DNA of 64,000 nt from Desertivirga brevis (GCF_017355835.1 NZ_JAFEWF010000005.1:186001-250000); one strand, 5' to 3'. Positions 9,528 to 17,501 are shown, numbered from the stretch's first letter. Translations and numbers: made by a program. Notes: a model not told the origin generated them from the sequence alone.

Positions 9528-9657
9528 TTATCTAGTTATTAGGGTATTGGCCAATACACTAGCTTCCATTCTGGAAACAGTCTGCTGGCTTACCCCTAAT
9601 TCAAACGGAAGGTATCTTGCTTCATATTTTTCAATTCACGAATACGACTAATTTTTC
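9528..9657 (-). pseudogene. Fragment of an XRE-type HTH regulator, frameshifted
   Basis: On the minus strand one frame gives RKISRIRELKN, and after a one-base shift the next frame gives YEARYLPFELGVSQQTVSRM and then stops after about 12 more residues. Together this is the N-terminal helix-turn-helix of an XRE-family regulator, as in many Bacteroidota proteins that begin with an IRELKNYTQEYLA-like motif. There is no start codon in a suitable place and the C-terminal part is missing. I call it a relic. Confidence 0.5.
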
Positions 9658-9848
9658 TTCCGATATGTGCGGGCTTTAATGAGGTTTCCATATCCCAAAT
9701 ATAGATTTTTTTCAGAAGTGTAATGAAACCTCCTTTTGCCTAACATATAAAATAAACAGGCAAATAGTAAGGCTGGTAGAATTGGTGCGAAATATATTTT
9801 TACTGCGCAAAAAGACTGCATACTGAGTATTAACCTTTGAACTGTCAA
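9648..9848 (-). CDS. Possible small membrane protein, 66 residues, repeat-associated
   Basis: One hydrophobic segment (about residues 17-36) is followed by a basic tail. The DNA from about 9680 to 9790 resembles 16130-16245 (shared gaggtttcca, cctcctttt, ggcaaat and aattggtg blocks). In that second copy the reading frame is broken by a stop. So this is either a small real gene with a decayed paralogue or one of two relics. It sits directly upstream of the HTH fragment. Confidence 0.3.
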   Translation of the reverse strand: MTVQRLILSMQSFCAVKIYFAPILPALLFACLFYMLGKRRFHYTSEKNLYLGYGNLIKARTYRKKN

Positions 9849-9860
9849 AATAATTAAAGG

Positions 9861-11321
9861 ATGAATTTTAAGATTGAAAACGGGCTCAACAAGATTACCA
9901 TTGGATATAATGATCTTGGAACTTATGTGAAAATCAGCAAGCCTGTATCAATGACCTGGAGCGACTGCCAAGGTTCGGTAGGGCAATATCTTGCCATGAT
10001 GCCGCTTACCCCGGAAGAGAGAAAACTTATTTATGACCAGTTTCAACTTGATCTCTACGGAAATTTCAACGATAAGGAAGCCGAGTTATTCGAGGTGTTG
10101 CAGCCTTTGCTGAGACTATTGGAAAATGGAGAATACTATCTTGGGTATAGTGATGGTACAGCTAGGCCTGTTGTGCATAGTTCGAACGGAAACTATGAGC
10201 AGGGTTGGTATATTGCGTATCCTAATGTTGCAAATCCGACCAATGTTGAAAGGGAGAAAGAAAGGTATTTGGAACACCGGAAGAACTATGTGCTTGGTGA
10301 TTACAGGGAAGATATGGTTAGTTTCAGTAGCAGCTGGTTGTATGATACCTGGACTAACGAAATCTTTATCGCAACACGTCCGGAAAAAGAATTGGATCCT
10401 AAGAGGGTAGACTATTTTGAGGAACGTATAAGTGCGGGTGAACGGCCTTTTATTCTTACATTATCTGCAAGTTATCTGCCGGAATATGAACATACCGAAT
10501 CTTTTATCCTTGATGGCCATCATAAATTGGAAGCTTACCAGCGTCTGAAGATCGATCCTCCACGCGCAGTTCTTGTGCGAAACTTTCATAGTATGGAAGA
10601 AGCTGAGTTTGATCTTCCGGCTCTTGCCGATCGATTGTACCCGTGGCAGTTCAGGCATATTTTGGATAATATGGATAACAAATCGACTGTGTTAAAGCAT
10701 TTCCTTGATAAGCCTGGGAATTCCTTGATTCAACATATTCGTCACGGTGAATTTATAGATCATTATGCAAATGGCAAGATAAAGTCGAAAGGGAATTTCG
10801 TCCTGGATGAACCTCATGGGAAGGTAACGGAGTATTATGACAACGGAAATAAGAAGGCCGAGAAACTATATGAAATGGGTCAGAGTGTGGGCTTATGGCG
10901 AGAATGGTTTAAGAATGGTCGTATAGAAGCTGAGTTTTCATTTATCGACGGCCAGTATTCTGGTCCCTATATTTCTTATATGGAAGACGGATCTGTAAGG
11001 GCAAAGGGAACTTATGTAAACGGACGGCAGGAGGGCTATTGCTTTAGCCGGTATATGCATACTGGAAAATTGGATAGCGAATGCTGGTATAGTAATGGGA
11101 AATTGATTGAAATAAAAAGTTACAGTGATGTGGGCAGTTTGGTTCGGCACGAGAAGTATTCTGAAGTGCAGAACAAAATGGTTTCTGTTTTATCTGCTCC
11201 TCAACGTGAATATTCCTACCAGGGATGGGAGTTGAACAATGGCGGAGACTTCAGTGAGCTTTGGCGGATATTGGCAATTGTTGCCCTTATCATCTGTGGA
11301 ATGTCTCAGTGTTTTCGTTGA
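9861..11321 (+). CDS. MORN-repeat (YwqK-like) protein with ParB-like motif and C-terminal anchor
   Basis: This 486-residue protein has three parts. Residues 1-200 are unrecognised. Residues about 205-250 carry FILDGHHKLEAYQRL, as in ParB/sulfiredoxin-like nuclease folds. From about 300 to 425 there are five or six MORN_2/YwqK repeats of the type GEFIDHYANGKIKSKGNF, each about 23 residues with Y-x-N/D-G-K cores. The last 18 residues form a single membrane helix (ILAIVALIICGMSQCF). MORN repeats are protein- or lipid-binding strips and occur in YwqK-type antitoxin-annotated proteins. With a tail anchor, the soluble part should face the cytoplasm. No cognate toxin is next to it. Confidence 0.7.
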   Translation: MNFKIENGLNKITIGYNDLGTYVKISKPVSMTWSDCQGSVGQYLAMMPLTPEERKLIYDQFQLDLYGNFNDKEAELFEVLQPLLRLLENGEYYLGYSDGTARPVVHSSNGNYEQGWYIAYPNVANPTNVEREKERYLEHRKNYVLGDYREDMVSFSSSWLYDTWTNEIFIATRPEKELDPKRVDYFEERISAGERPFILTLSASYLPEYEHTESFILDGHHKLEAYQRLKIDPPRAVLVRNFHSMEEAEFDLPALADRLYPWQFRHILDNMDNKSTVLKHFLDKPGNSLIQHIRHGEFIDHYANGKIKSKGNFVLDEPHGKVTEYYDNGNKKAEKLYEMGQSVGLWREWFKNGRIEAEFSFIDGQYSGPYISYMEDGSVRAKGTYVNGRQEGYCFSRYMHTGKLDSECWYSNGKLIEIKSYSDVGSLVRHEKYSEVQNKMVSVLSAPQREYSYQGWELNNGGDFSELWRILAIVALIICGMSQCFR

Positions 11322-11544
11322 TAGGACGTGAGATGTAAAATGACCCCTGCTATAAACGGCTGAATGGTCTTATCAATAAAGTAGTTTGCGTTTGATGAGG
11401 CGTTAATCAACGAGTCTGAAATTTCGGGCTCCTTCTTCAGAATAGCCGCATATTGGTATCTTTACCCATTCTGCTGAATTTCATAGCCTTCGATTCGTCC
11501 ATGGAATGACAAGAGCTTATTCGGTGCGTTACACAAAACAAAAA

Positions 11545-12177
11545 ATGAAAGTTTTTAAGAGTATTATAGTTACCTTTTTATTCCTTATCACAGTCCAATT
11601 GTTTGCTCAAACTCCTCAGCAGCTGGTTAAAGCTAGCTTTGATAATTACAAGAAGGCTATTTTAACCGACAATGCAAAAGCTGCCTTAGCAGAGGTAGAT
11701 TCGAGGACCAAAAAATACTATCAGGAGCTACTGGTAAAGACTAAAATGCTCGACAGTGTTGGCGTGAACAAGCTTCCTGTAGTTGACAAGTTTACAGTGT
11801 TGGTTATCCGGCATAAACTTTCGAAAGAAGAAATCCTTAGAATGCAGGGCACCGATTTATTTCTATATGCTATTGAATCTGGAATGGTAGGAAAGTCGTC
11901 GGTTTCAGACAACTCTATAGGAAACGTCACGATCGCTGGAGATTTTGCAAAAGGACAACTTGTATCAAAAGGTAAAGCAGTTCCTTTTTTCATCCACTTC
12001 TACAAAGAAGATTCGAAATGGCGATTCAACCTTACTTCTTTGTTTCCCTTGGCAAATATGTCGTTTAAGAAATTAGTGGAAGATAGTGGTAAAACACAAA
12101 ATGAGTTTCTGTTCTATATGATGGAACTTATGACAGGGGCAAAACCGGAGGCATCTGTTTGGAGGCCCGTGCAATAA
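11545..12177 (+). CDS. Secreted protein of unknown function, 210 residues
   Basis: The chosen ATG gives a clean signal peptide (KSIIVTFLFLITVQLFAQ, cleavage after AQ). The frame is open to 11506, but the extra 13 residues would spoil the signal. The mature part, about 190 residues, has the helix-then-sheet look of NTF2-like/DUF4878-type proteins: a helical ASFDNYKKAILTDNAKAALA, later strands KGKAVPFFIHFYKEDSKWRF. That assignment is tentative. TATCTTTA at about 11456 could be its -7 box. Confidence 0.65.
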   Translation: MKVFKSIIVTFLFLITVQLFAQTPQQLVKASFDNYKKAILTDNAKAALAEVDSRTKKYYQELLVKTKMLDSVGVNKLPVVDKFTVLVIRHKLSKEEILRMQGTDLFLYAIESGMVGKSSVSDNSIGNVTIAGDFAKGQLVSKGKAVPFFIHFYKEDSKWRFNLTSLFPLANMSFKKLVEDSGKTQNEFLFYMMELMTGAKPEASVWRPVQ

Positions 12178-12239
12178 ATTGTAGCGTGGAAGAAATCCTT
12201 CTTTTTCCGATATTGGCTAATAGAAAGTCTATTAATGGT

Positions 12240-12854
12240 ATGAGGTTTCGTAGAATAGTATGGTTACTTCTTCTAGTATTTCCTTTATGTGTACAGGGGC
12301 AAAGAAAATTTACCGTCAAATCTGTAGCGGCAAAGGGATGGACTCGTCAGTATTATCTGGTGGATGATAAGGGAAAAACGGTCAGAAAACTGGATACCGC
12401 AAGATTTAAGATGTTTTTAAGTGGATTTCGGCCAGGCTATTTTGCTGTTTTTAGTATTAAAGGCGTTAAGGGTTGGTCTGCGATAGATATTAACGAAAAG
12501 ATATTATTTAAAGTTTATAATACGAGTTCCGGCGAACTTAGTCCTGACGAGTTAAGGGAAGGCAAAATCAGAATTGTTGATGCTTCTGGAAAAATAGGTT
12601 TTGCAAACTCTCTCGGAAAAGTTGTGATTAAGCCTCAGTTTGAAATTGCAAGCTCTTTTTACAAGGGTAAAGCCATGATTGGACAAAAGTGTAAGAATGT
12701 ACCCTGGGATAAACACGAGGATGAGAGCAGTGCTTTTCACCATTATTCCATAGTGTGTCAGGAGCAGGGTTATATAAATTCTGAAGGAAAAGTGGTGTTA
12801 ATTGGAAACTTTACCTACGAACAGATCAAGAAAAGAATCAAATGGAAAAGTTAG
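12240..12854 (+). CDS. Secreted WG-repeat protein, copy 1
   Basis: The protein has 204 residues with a signal peptide ending CVQGQ. Two to three WG-type repeats follow: KGWSAIDINEKILFKVYN, SGKIGFANSLGKVVIKPQFE, QGYINSEGKVVLIGNF. WG repeats (PF14903) form short beta units in surface and periplasmic proteins of unknown ligand. The start at ATG 12240 is preferred over the open frame back to 12159 because the signal begins there and because the paralogue at 18346 starts at the matching ATG. The two copies remain highly similar over their whole length and into the 5' leader. Confidence 0.75.
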   Translation: MRFRRIVWLLLLVFPLCVQGQRKFTVKSVAAKGWTRQYYLVDDKGKTVRKLDTARFKMFLSGFRPGYFAVFSIKGVKGWSAIDINEKILFKVYNTSSGELSPDELREGKIRIVDASGKIGFANSLGKVVIKPQFEIASSFYKGKAMIGQKCKNVPWDKHEDESSAFHHYSIVCQEQGYINSEGKVVLIGNFTYEQIKKRIKWKS

Positions 12855-12873
12855 GATGAATAGGCGGTCCATA

Positions 12874-12942
12874 GGGAACGGAAATCATTACGAGGAGTTT
12901 AGATTGATTTTGTCGAAAGGGGAAAATGCGATGTTCTGGTAG
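12874..12942 (+). pseudogene. Short 3' coding relic ending MFW-stop, copy 1
   Basis: A stretch of 22 codons, beginning GNGNHYEEF and ending MFW-stop, has no start of its own and lies 19 bp after the WG-repeat gene. Nearly the same peptide and DNA recur at 21241-21309, again just after a secreted-protein gene. This suggests a duplicated 3' fragment of a lost gene. The family is unknown. Confidence 0.4.
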
Positions 12943-13129
12943 GGGTATTGACTTGAAGCCATCAGCTCTGTCCTTATTGTTTTTTCAAAAAATTGTAAGG
13001 AGCTTTTGGATGGATAGAAACCATTTGTATATTGCATTTATGTGAGGCTAAGGAATCTAAACCGTTTTGTAGTTAATTGATTTCCCTTTACTTTAATTCA
13101 TAATTTTTGTAGTAAGAATCTAGATCACA

Positions 13130-13378
13130 ATGGCATCTTGTTATAACTGTGGCGCGCCTAAATCTTCTTTTAGAAGATATGTCAAAACAGGCTTTTCGAA
13201 AACTAACTATTGGGGATCCAGATATTCGGGAAGCAGCAGTAGAACTTACCATGGAGTACGGAGTCTTTGCGAAAACTGTGCGTATAATATTGATCGGAAA
13301 GCTGCGCTTCAAAAGCTCACTATCCAAATTATTATTACCATTATTCTTGTGGTTCTTGTTATTAAGTACAAAATGTAA
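13130..13378 (+). CDS. Zinc-ribbon protein with C-terminal membrane helix
   Basis: This 82-residue protein has two CxxC knuckles, C4-C7 (CYNC) and C47-C50 (CENC), separated by a Ser/Arg/Tyr-rich linker. A single membrane helix covers about residues 62-80. It is the first of three genes joined by one-base overlaps (TAATG). A small zinc-ribbon tail-anchored protein is clear. Its role is unknown. Confidence 0.65.
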   Translation: MASCYNCGAPKSSFRRYVKTGFSKTNYWGSRYSGSSSRTYHGVRSLCENCAYNIDRKAALQKLTIQIIITIILVVLVIKYKM

Positions 13379-13716
13379 TGAAAGATTGGAATTATATAAG
13401 GAGGATAAAGAGGCGGGCCAACTTCCTTCTTTTGTTAAACATTGTTTTAGTTGCTATTTTGTTTCTTGCACCATCATCAAAGTCTTCTTCAGATGAATCT
13501 TCTTCTCTATCTGCTACCATAAATGCAAAGAGAGGCGTTAAGCTTAGAGTGGAACCCAATGTCAGTTCTAAAGATATTGTAACCATCCCTCCAGATGCCC
13601 GAGTATCTATTCTTTCTACTGATACAGTTTTAACTAACAAATGGGTGAGAGTGAAATTTAATAAGACAATAGGATGGGTATGGGGCGATTATATTAAAAT
13701 AAAGAATAAAGAATAA
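13378..13716 (+). CDS. Membrane-anchored bacterial SH3 protein
   Basis: The protein has 112 residues. A membrane helix or uncleaved signal lies at about 12-28. After a Ser-rich linker, residues 45-112 form an SH3b domain: KLRVEPNVSSKDIVTIPP, a WVRVKF strand and the closing GWVWGDYIKIK. SH3b domains bind peptidoglycan or peptides outside the cytoplasm. Its ATG overlaps the stop of the zinc-ribbon gene by one base, and its own stop overlaps the next ATG. Confidence 0.75.
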   Translation: MKDWNYIRRIKRRANFLLLLNIVLVAILFLAPSSKSSSDESSSLSATINAKRGVKLRVEPNVSSKDIVTIPPDARVSILSTDTVLTNKWVRVKFNKTIGWVWGDYIKIKNKE

Positions 13717-14222
13717 TGGAAATATCCGTAGAGATAACAAAAGAAGACTACCTAAACTTCAATAAATTTTATTTTCAAAAGAAAAAGTCCAAGCAGCGGT
13801 ACATTAGAACAGGGATATTTTCTGTACTCCTTGCTCTATTAGTACGTGCTGATTACACATTCGACCTTGAAGCCTTTATACTTATTACAATAGGAACTTT
13901 TGTTTTCCAACTTCTGATGCTTCAAGTATTTCTGCCTCCCCTAATGAAATTAATGGGCCATACACCGGCAAAGAATGGATCGATCCTTGGTAAAAGAGTC
14001 TTTCGCATTACTGACGAGGGAATAACGGAGGAGTCTGAAAACTCAACCTCTTTTCATAAATGGAAGTCTGTAAAGTCTGTTGATGAAAATGATCGTTCTC
14101 TATTTATCTTCGTTGATACTATCGCTGCCTATATTATTCCAAAGCGCTACTTTGAAAACGACGAGCATTTAGCAAGTTTTTCAAAGCTCGTTGAGGAGCA
14201 TGTGGAAAGGGCAAATCTGTGA
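13716..14222 (+). CDS. YcxB-like membrane protein
   Basis: This is a 168-residue protein with two membrane helices (about 30-47 and 51-75), followed by a beta-rich cytoplasmic domain with RVFRITDEGITEESENSTS, a W-x-S-V-K strand and an IPKRYFEN motif. This is the usual YcxB layout (two helices, then a PH-like fold). It is the third gene of the overlapping trio. The trio may encode one envelope complex, but nothing in the sequence says what it does. Confidence 0.7.
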   Translation: MEISVEITKEDYLNFNKFYFQKKKSKQRYIRTGIFSVLLALLVRADYTFDLEAFILITIGTFVFQLLMLQVFLPPLMKLMGHTPAKNGSILGKRVFRITDEGITEESENSTSFHKWKSVKSVDENDRSLFIFVDTIAAYIIPKRYFENDEHLASFSKLVEEHVERANL

Positions 14223-14240
14223 TAAGAACGTTAATGTGGA

Positions 14241-14423
14241 ATTTACGAACTTTTATTTAATAACTTCGAGAAAAACGGCCTGGATTTGAACTCTGCTGAA
14301 AGGGAGTTAATTCAGTCATTTTTTAAAGCACAGAAAATACCGGAAAAACCGATATGTAATACAGCAAGGTGACGTATCCCGGTACGAAACTTTCGTCAAC
14401 AAAGAGATGTTGCGACTTACCTT
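14241..14423 (+). pseudogene. Truncated copy of the Crp-like regulator gene at 27072
   Basis: About 183 bp align closely with bases 27072-27254, the first 60 codons of the intact Crp/Fnr-like gene. The start codon ATG is changed to ATT, one base is inserted in the T-run after codon 28, and the similarity ends abruptly in GTTGCGACTTACC. The copy cannot be translated into a useful product. It shows a duplication across 13 kb within this window. Confidence 0.85.
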
Positions 14424-14642
14424 ATGCTCAGTTCTTGCTCATACCTTGTTAACCCTTTGTTCAGTTAAACAGACCGGAAACGCAGTTTTACCTGAACAAA
14501 AACTGAACAAGTACTAGCGGAGAGCTGAAGAACCGCCATGAAAAAAAGAGGCAAAAAAACGTTTTGGGGTCCAAATGAGGTCAAAAAGGGGTCTTTGGAG
14601 CTTAGCTAATTCAGTTTCTAGTACTCGTTTTATTGCTTGTAA

Positions 14643-14825
14643 TATCCCAATTACGTTCTTAAACCGGACGGCAATTAGATCTATAAATTTACATTTGAAC
14701 CCAAATTGTCTCCACATATTGGAAAAGGGCTTCCTAAAACTTTAGCGGGTTATAAAAGAGTGATTCCTTCTGTGATTCATGGTAACGCTGTTTATCTGGA
14801 TTTTAGGTATTTTGAAAAATGGTGA
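14643..14825 (+). pseudogene. 3' relic of an unknown gene with an internal stop
   Basis: One frame reads YPNYVLKPDGN, a TAG, then IYKFTFEPKLSPHIG, continuing as LPKTLAGYKRVIPSVIHGN and ending FEKW-stop. The composition is clearly protein-like and the frame stays open for 49 codons after the TAG, but there is no start. The family is not recognised. It lies between the Crp fragment and the small Lys/Glu-rich gene. Confidence 0.4.
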
Positions 14826-14985
14826 CTCGGGATGTAGGTTTATAAATAACAGAAAAGCATCTAAGGTTAGTTAAAGTGAATTTAATGGGCACCAGCTCCG
14901 GATAAAGAAGCTTGGTCGGCTTCTGGGTTGCGGATACCATTAGATGTCACAAATTTACAGCAGATGCGCTACAGGAGTGGTTGAC

Positions 14986-15126
14986 TTAGCCGCTCGCTTC
15001 ATCTTCACTTTCATGTTTGCTTTTAGCTTTTTTTGCCTCGGCTTCAGCACGCTCTTTATGTTCTTTTTTTTCCTTAAATTCTTTTTGTCGCTGCTTCTTT
15101 TGTTGCTCTGCTGCTTTAGTACTCAT
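14986..15126 (-). CDS. Lys/Glu-rich 46-residue protein
   Basis: The minus strand encodes MSTKAAEQQKKQRQKEFKEK followed by 26 more charged residues and ends ESEDEASG. The protein is almost all Lys, Glu, Gln and Ala, so it should form one long charged helix. Small proteins of this kind occur in Bacteroidota beside stress or nucleic-acid genes, but I cannot name the family. The opposite-strand frame over the same bases gives an implausible Phe/Leu run and is its shadow. Confidence 0.45.
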   Translation of the reverse strand: MSTKAAEQQKKQRQKEFKEKKEHKERAEAEAKKAKSKHESEDEASG

Positions 15127-15451
15127 GGTCTGACTGCTTTGGTAGATCTATTTAAAAAAAAGCTGGTTTCCCAAGGCCGGTTTAAAATGAAATTCTATAA
15201 CAAAAACAACTTATGTGCCAATCGCAAGCTGGAGATGTAAAGTTGCGAAAAAGTATTAAAGGATTAGGTTCATTAGTTAGGTTTTGAAAAAGGACAACCA
15301 CGGTATTTTGAAGAGTAAAGGAACCTGGAGTTGGTTTCGGAGGGTTATGGGATTTGTGTTTAGTTCCTTTGGGATTCTTGCAATGTATTCCTTGAGAGTC
15401 GGTGGAGTTACGACGTGAATAAATTACTCGTCTTTCGATAACGGAATTAAG

Positions 15452-15459
15452 TATATTTG
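15452..15459 (+). promoter_or_regulatory. Candidate -7 box TATATTTG before the interrupted DUF6265 gene
   Basis: TATATTTG matches the Bacteroidota -7 consensus and lies 16 bp before the ATG at 15476. CTTTCG about 17 bp upstream is a weak -33 candidate. The promoter appears intact although the gene carries a stop. Confidence 0.45.
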
Positions 15460-15475
15460 ATAAACCTCATGTCTT

Positions 15476-15970
15476 ATGAAACAACATTCAACAAGCCTTA
15501 CTACCATAACCCTCCTTTTTCTTTTTCTATCCCTGCATACTAAAGCGCAGGAATTCAAGGCAGAGATAAAAGACCTCAGCTTCATACAAGGCAAATGGCA
15601 ATTAAAACACCAATGGGGAGACATGGAAGAATTCTAGGGTGCTCCAACGGGTGATAATATGCTCAGCAGCTACCGTTGTGTTAAAGATGGCAAAATTGTC
15701 TTTTACGAATTTGTAGTGATCGAACAGAAAGGGCAGGTACCGGTAATGTATCTCCGGCACTTTAACCCGGGAAGTGTTGGCTGGGAAGAAAAGGATGCTC
15801 CCAATCCTTATCCTCTCATTAGTTTAAAGAAGAACCACGCGGTTTTTAAAGGCGCAGATGGGACTGAGCTAAGTTACACATTAAAAGCCCCTGACAAATT
15901 AATGGTCACCTTGAAAGAAAAGAACAAAGAAGGGAAGGAAGAAATCACAATGTTTCCTTATTCCAAATAA
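15476..15970 (+). pseudogene. Secreted DUF6265-like protein interrupted by TAG
   Basis: The frame begins with a signal peptide (TLLFLFLSLHTKAQ), runs through LSFIQGKWQLKHQWGDMEEF and then meets TAG at 15635-15637 (codon 54). It continues without further stops for 110 codons: GAPTGDNMLSSYRC, FYEFVVIEQKG, up to EEITMFPYSK. DUF6265 proteins have Trp at this place (EEFWGAP-type), so a single TGG to TAG change explains the break. The downstream part could only restart at ATG 15659 and would lack a signal. Either a recent nonsense mutation, a sequencing error or readthrough is possible. Confidence 0.8.
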
Positions 15971-16390
15971 AAGTGCCCTGATTCATTTCAGTTGAAGACC
16001 TTTAATATTTTCTTTGTTTGCAAGGCATCTGCCGGAGAATGCACATACCAAGTATCTTACCTACGACGGTTCTTATTAATCGGATGTGTATTAGCTCCTG
16101 AAGATTTATTTTAAAAGAGCATTCTTTATATGAGGTTTCCAAGGTCCCTTTATTTCTATTTAGAAAGAAATTTATCCTCCTTTTGACTTTGTAAGTAATA
16201 TATCCAGGCAAATGAGTAAAACACCAGTATAATTGGTGGGGTACCGCTTTCACTCTGCCGAAATTAGTATTGCAAGGAAAAGGAGGAATTAATAAATACT
16301 CAGGGATGGTGAAAATGCAATAGGAATTCTAAGTATTACTAATTCCATGACAGGGAAGGAGATCTAAAATCAACAATAAATAACCTGCAT
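15971..16390. other. Gene-poor 420 bp with a decayed repeat copy
   Basis: No supported gene lies here. Bases 16130-16245 resemble 9680-9790. On the minus strand this copy reads PPIILVFYSFAWIYYLQSQK and then soon a TAG, matching the hydrophobic segment of the 66-residue frame at 9648-9848. It therefore seems a decayed paralogue. The remaining bases show nothing that I recognise. Confidence 0.35.
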
Positions 16391-16615
16391 ATGGAACCCA
16401 CATCGCAAACTGCTCTTAATCACACTGAATCTCCTAGAGGCATGAGCCTAGAGGAAGAAGTCTCTGGAGAAGGTAATAAAAAGCTAAATAAAGCCATCGA
16501 ATCACATGTAATCTATCTATTGGAGGCCGCACCTGCGCAGATAATGAAAAGGGAGGGGGAATTTTTAGACACCGTGCAATTGATTCAGCAGGCCTGGCAC
16601 AGAAAGGAGGAATAA
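16391..16615 (+). CDS. Unknown 74-residue protein upstream of the HEPN gene
   Basis: The protein is soluble and acidic with one amphipathic helix (about 32-50) and no known motif. It ends 4 bp before the HEPN gene, and the last codons contain AAAGGAGG (16603-16610), which serves as a strong ribosome binding site for that gene. The tight pairing suggests a two-gene unit, possibly a small partner or antitoxin for the HEPN protein. That is inference. Confidence 0.5.
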   Translation: MEPTSQTALNHTESPRGMSLEEEVSGEGNKKLNKAIESHVIYLLEAAPAQIMKREGEFLDTVQLIQQAWHRKEE

Positions 16616-16619
16616 GGGA

Positions 16620-17501
16620 ATGGAAGCTGTTTATCTTTCTGAAGACCGCTCTAATCCACCTGCTAACTTGGCTAGCTTGCATCTGCTGGAAAACTTGCAG
16701 ACTTTCCCAATCGCAAATGAGCTGGATCAGGAGCAAGCAGTTCTGGAGTTCCTGGTTCGTGTAGTAAAGCCTGATATGATATTTAGGGTGGAGAAGCGAA
16801 CGGACTGTATTCCGTATTGGTACGATTTCGTGCTGGTGTTAGCAGGCACTCCTGGTCAGTCCTTCCGCGAACTTGAGCCTGTGCTTGATTTTGCAACTGC
16901 CTGCTGCGCTTCTATTTCCTGTTCGCTGCTTAATTGGGGCCAGCTAAAGGAGCTGCTATACAAGGGAGAGTTCTTTTACCTGACCAATTGTTGTTATCAG
17001 AACCTTGTGTACAATAGAACTGCTTCCAAACTTCCCAAAGTTTCTTTTGCTGCACTGCTTGCTACTAGGCAAAGAGCTTCAGCAACTTTTGAAGCAGGTA
17101 AAAAGCTTTCTGGTCTGTTTTTTCAGGGAGCCTGCATGTACGCTGCGGGAAGGGAAAATACCATGGCAACCTTTATGCTGCAACAAACTATTGAGCATTG
17201 TTACCGCTGGCTTACCCGCTCCTTTTACGGGAGAGACCAGAAAACGCATTCACTAAGAGCACTGAAGACTCATATCCGCCGCATTGCTCCAAGTCTTATG
17301 AATTACTTTCCGGATGAGACAGAGGAAGACAAGGAAATCCTGGATCTTTTAGAGCGTGCTTACCTTGATTCGCGGTATACTTCTGATTTCTTAGTAAGTG
17401 ACAAACAGCTTGCTATATTGATGCAGGGCACAAAGGGCCTGTTGGAGGAAGCGGCAAAAGTGTTTGAGGAAAAGATGAGAGTGTTGGATATAGGGGAGTA
17501 G
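16620..17501 (+). CDS. HEPN-domain protein with nucleotidyltransferase-like N-terminus
   Basis: This 293-residue protein belongs to a Bacteroidota group often annotated HEPN. Residues about 150-285 form the HEPN helical bundle: FFQGACMYAAGRENTMATFM, then the Rx4H motif R205-DQKT-H210. The N-terminal half (about 40-140) has VEKR and YDFVLVLAG strands reminiscent of a MNT-type nucleotidyltransferase, without a clear GSxxG catalytic motif. HEPN proteins are often RNases or their antitoxin-controlled toxins. The R-x4-H motif is present, so RNase activity is possible. The gene has an unusually strong Shine-Dalgarno (AAAGGAGG, 9 bp before ATG), rare in this window. Confidence 0.65.
   Translation: MEAVYLSEDRSNPPANLASLHLLENLQTFPIANELDQEQAVLEFLVRVVKPDMIFRVEKRTDCIPYWYDFVLVLAGTPGQSFRELEPVLDFATACCASISCSLLNWGQLKELLYKGEFFYLTNCCYQNLVYNRTASKLPKVSFAALLATRQRASATFEAGKKLSGLFFQGACMYAAGRENTMATFMLQQTIEHCYRWLTRSFYGRDQKTHSLRALKTHIRRIAPSLMNYFPDETEEDKEILDLLERAYLDSRYTSDFLVSDKQLAILMQGTKGLLEEAAKVFEEKMRVLDIGE

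Noticed and set aside
14454..14511. TTTGTTCAGTT/AACTGAACAA inverted repeat as insertion-sequence ends
   Set aside because: The repeats are only about 45 bp apart, no transposase fragment lies between or near them, and no target duplication is visible.
14944..15240. Plus-strand frame with long Phe/Leu runs
   Set aside because: It is antisense to the better-supported Lys/Glu-rich gene, and its composition is that of a reverse complement of Lys/Glu codons.
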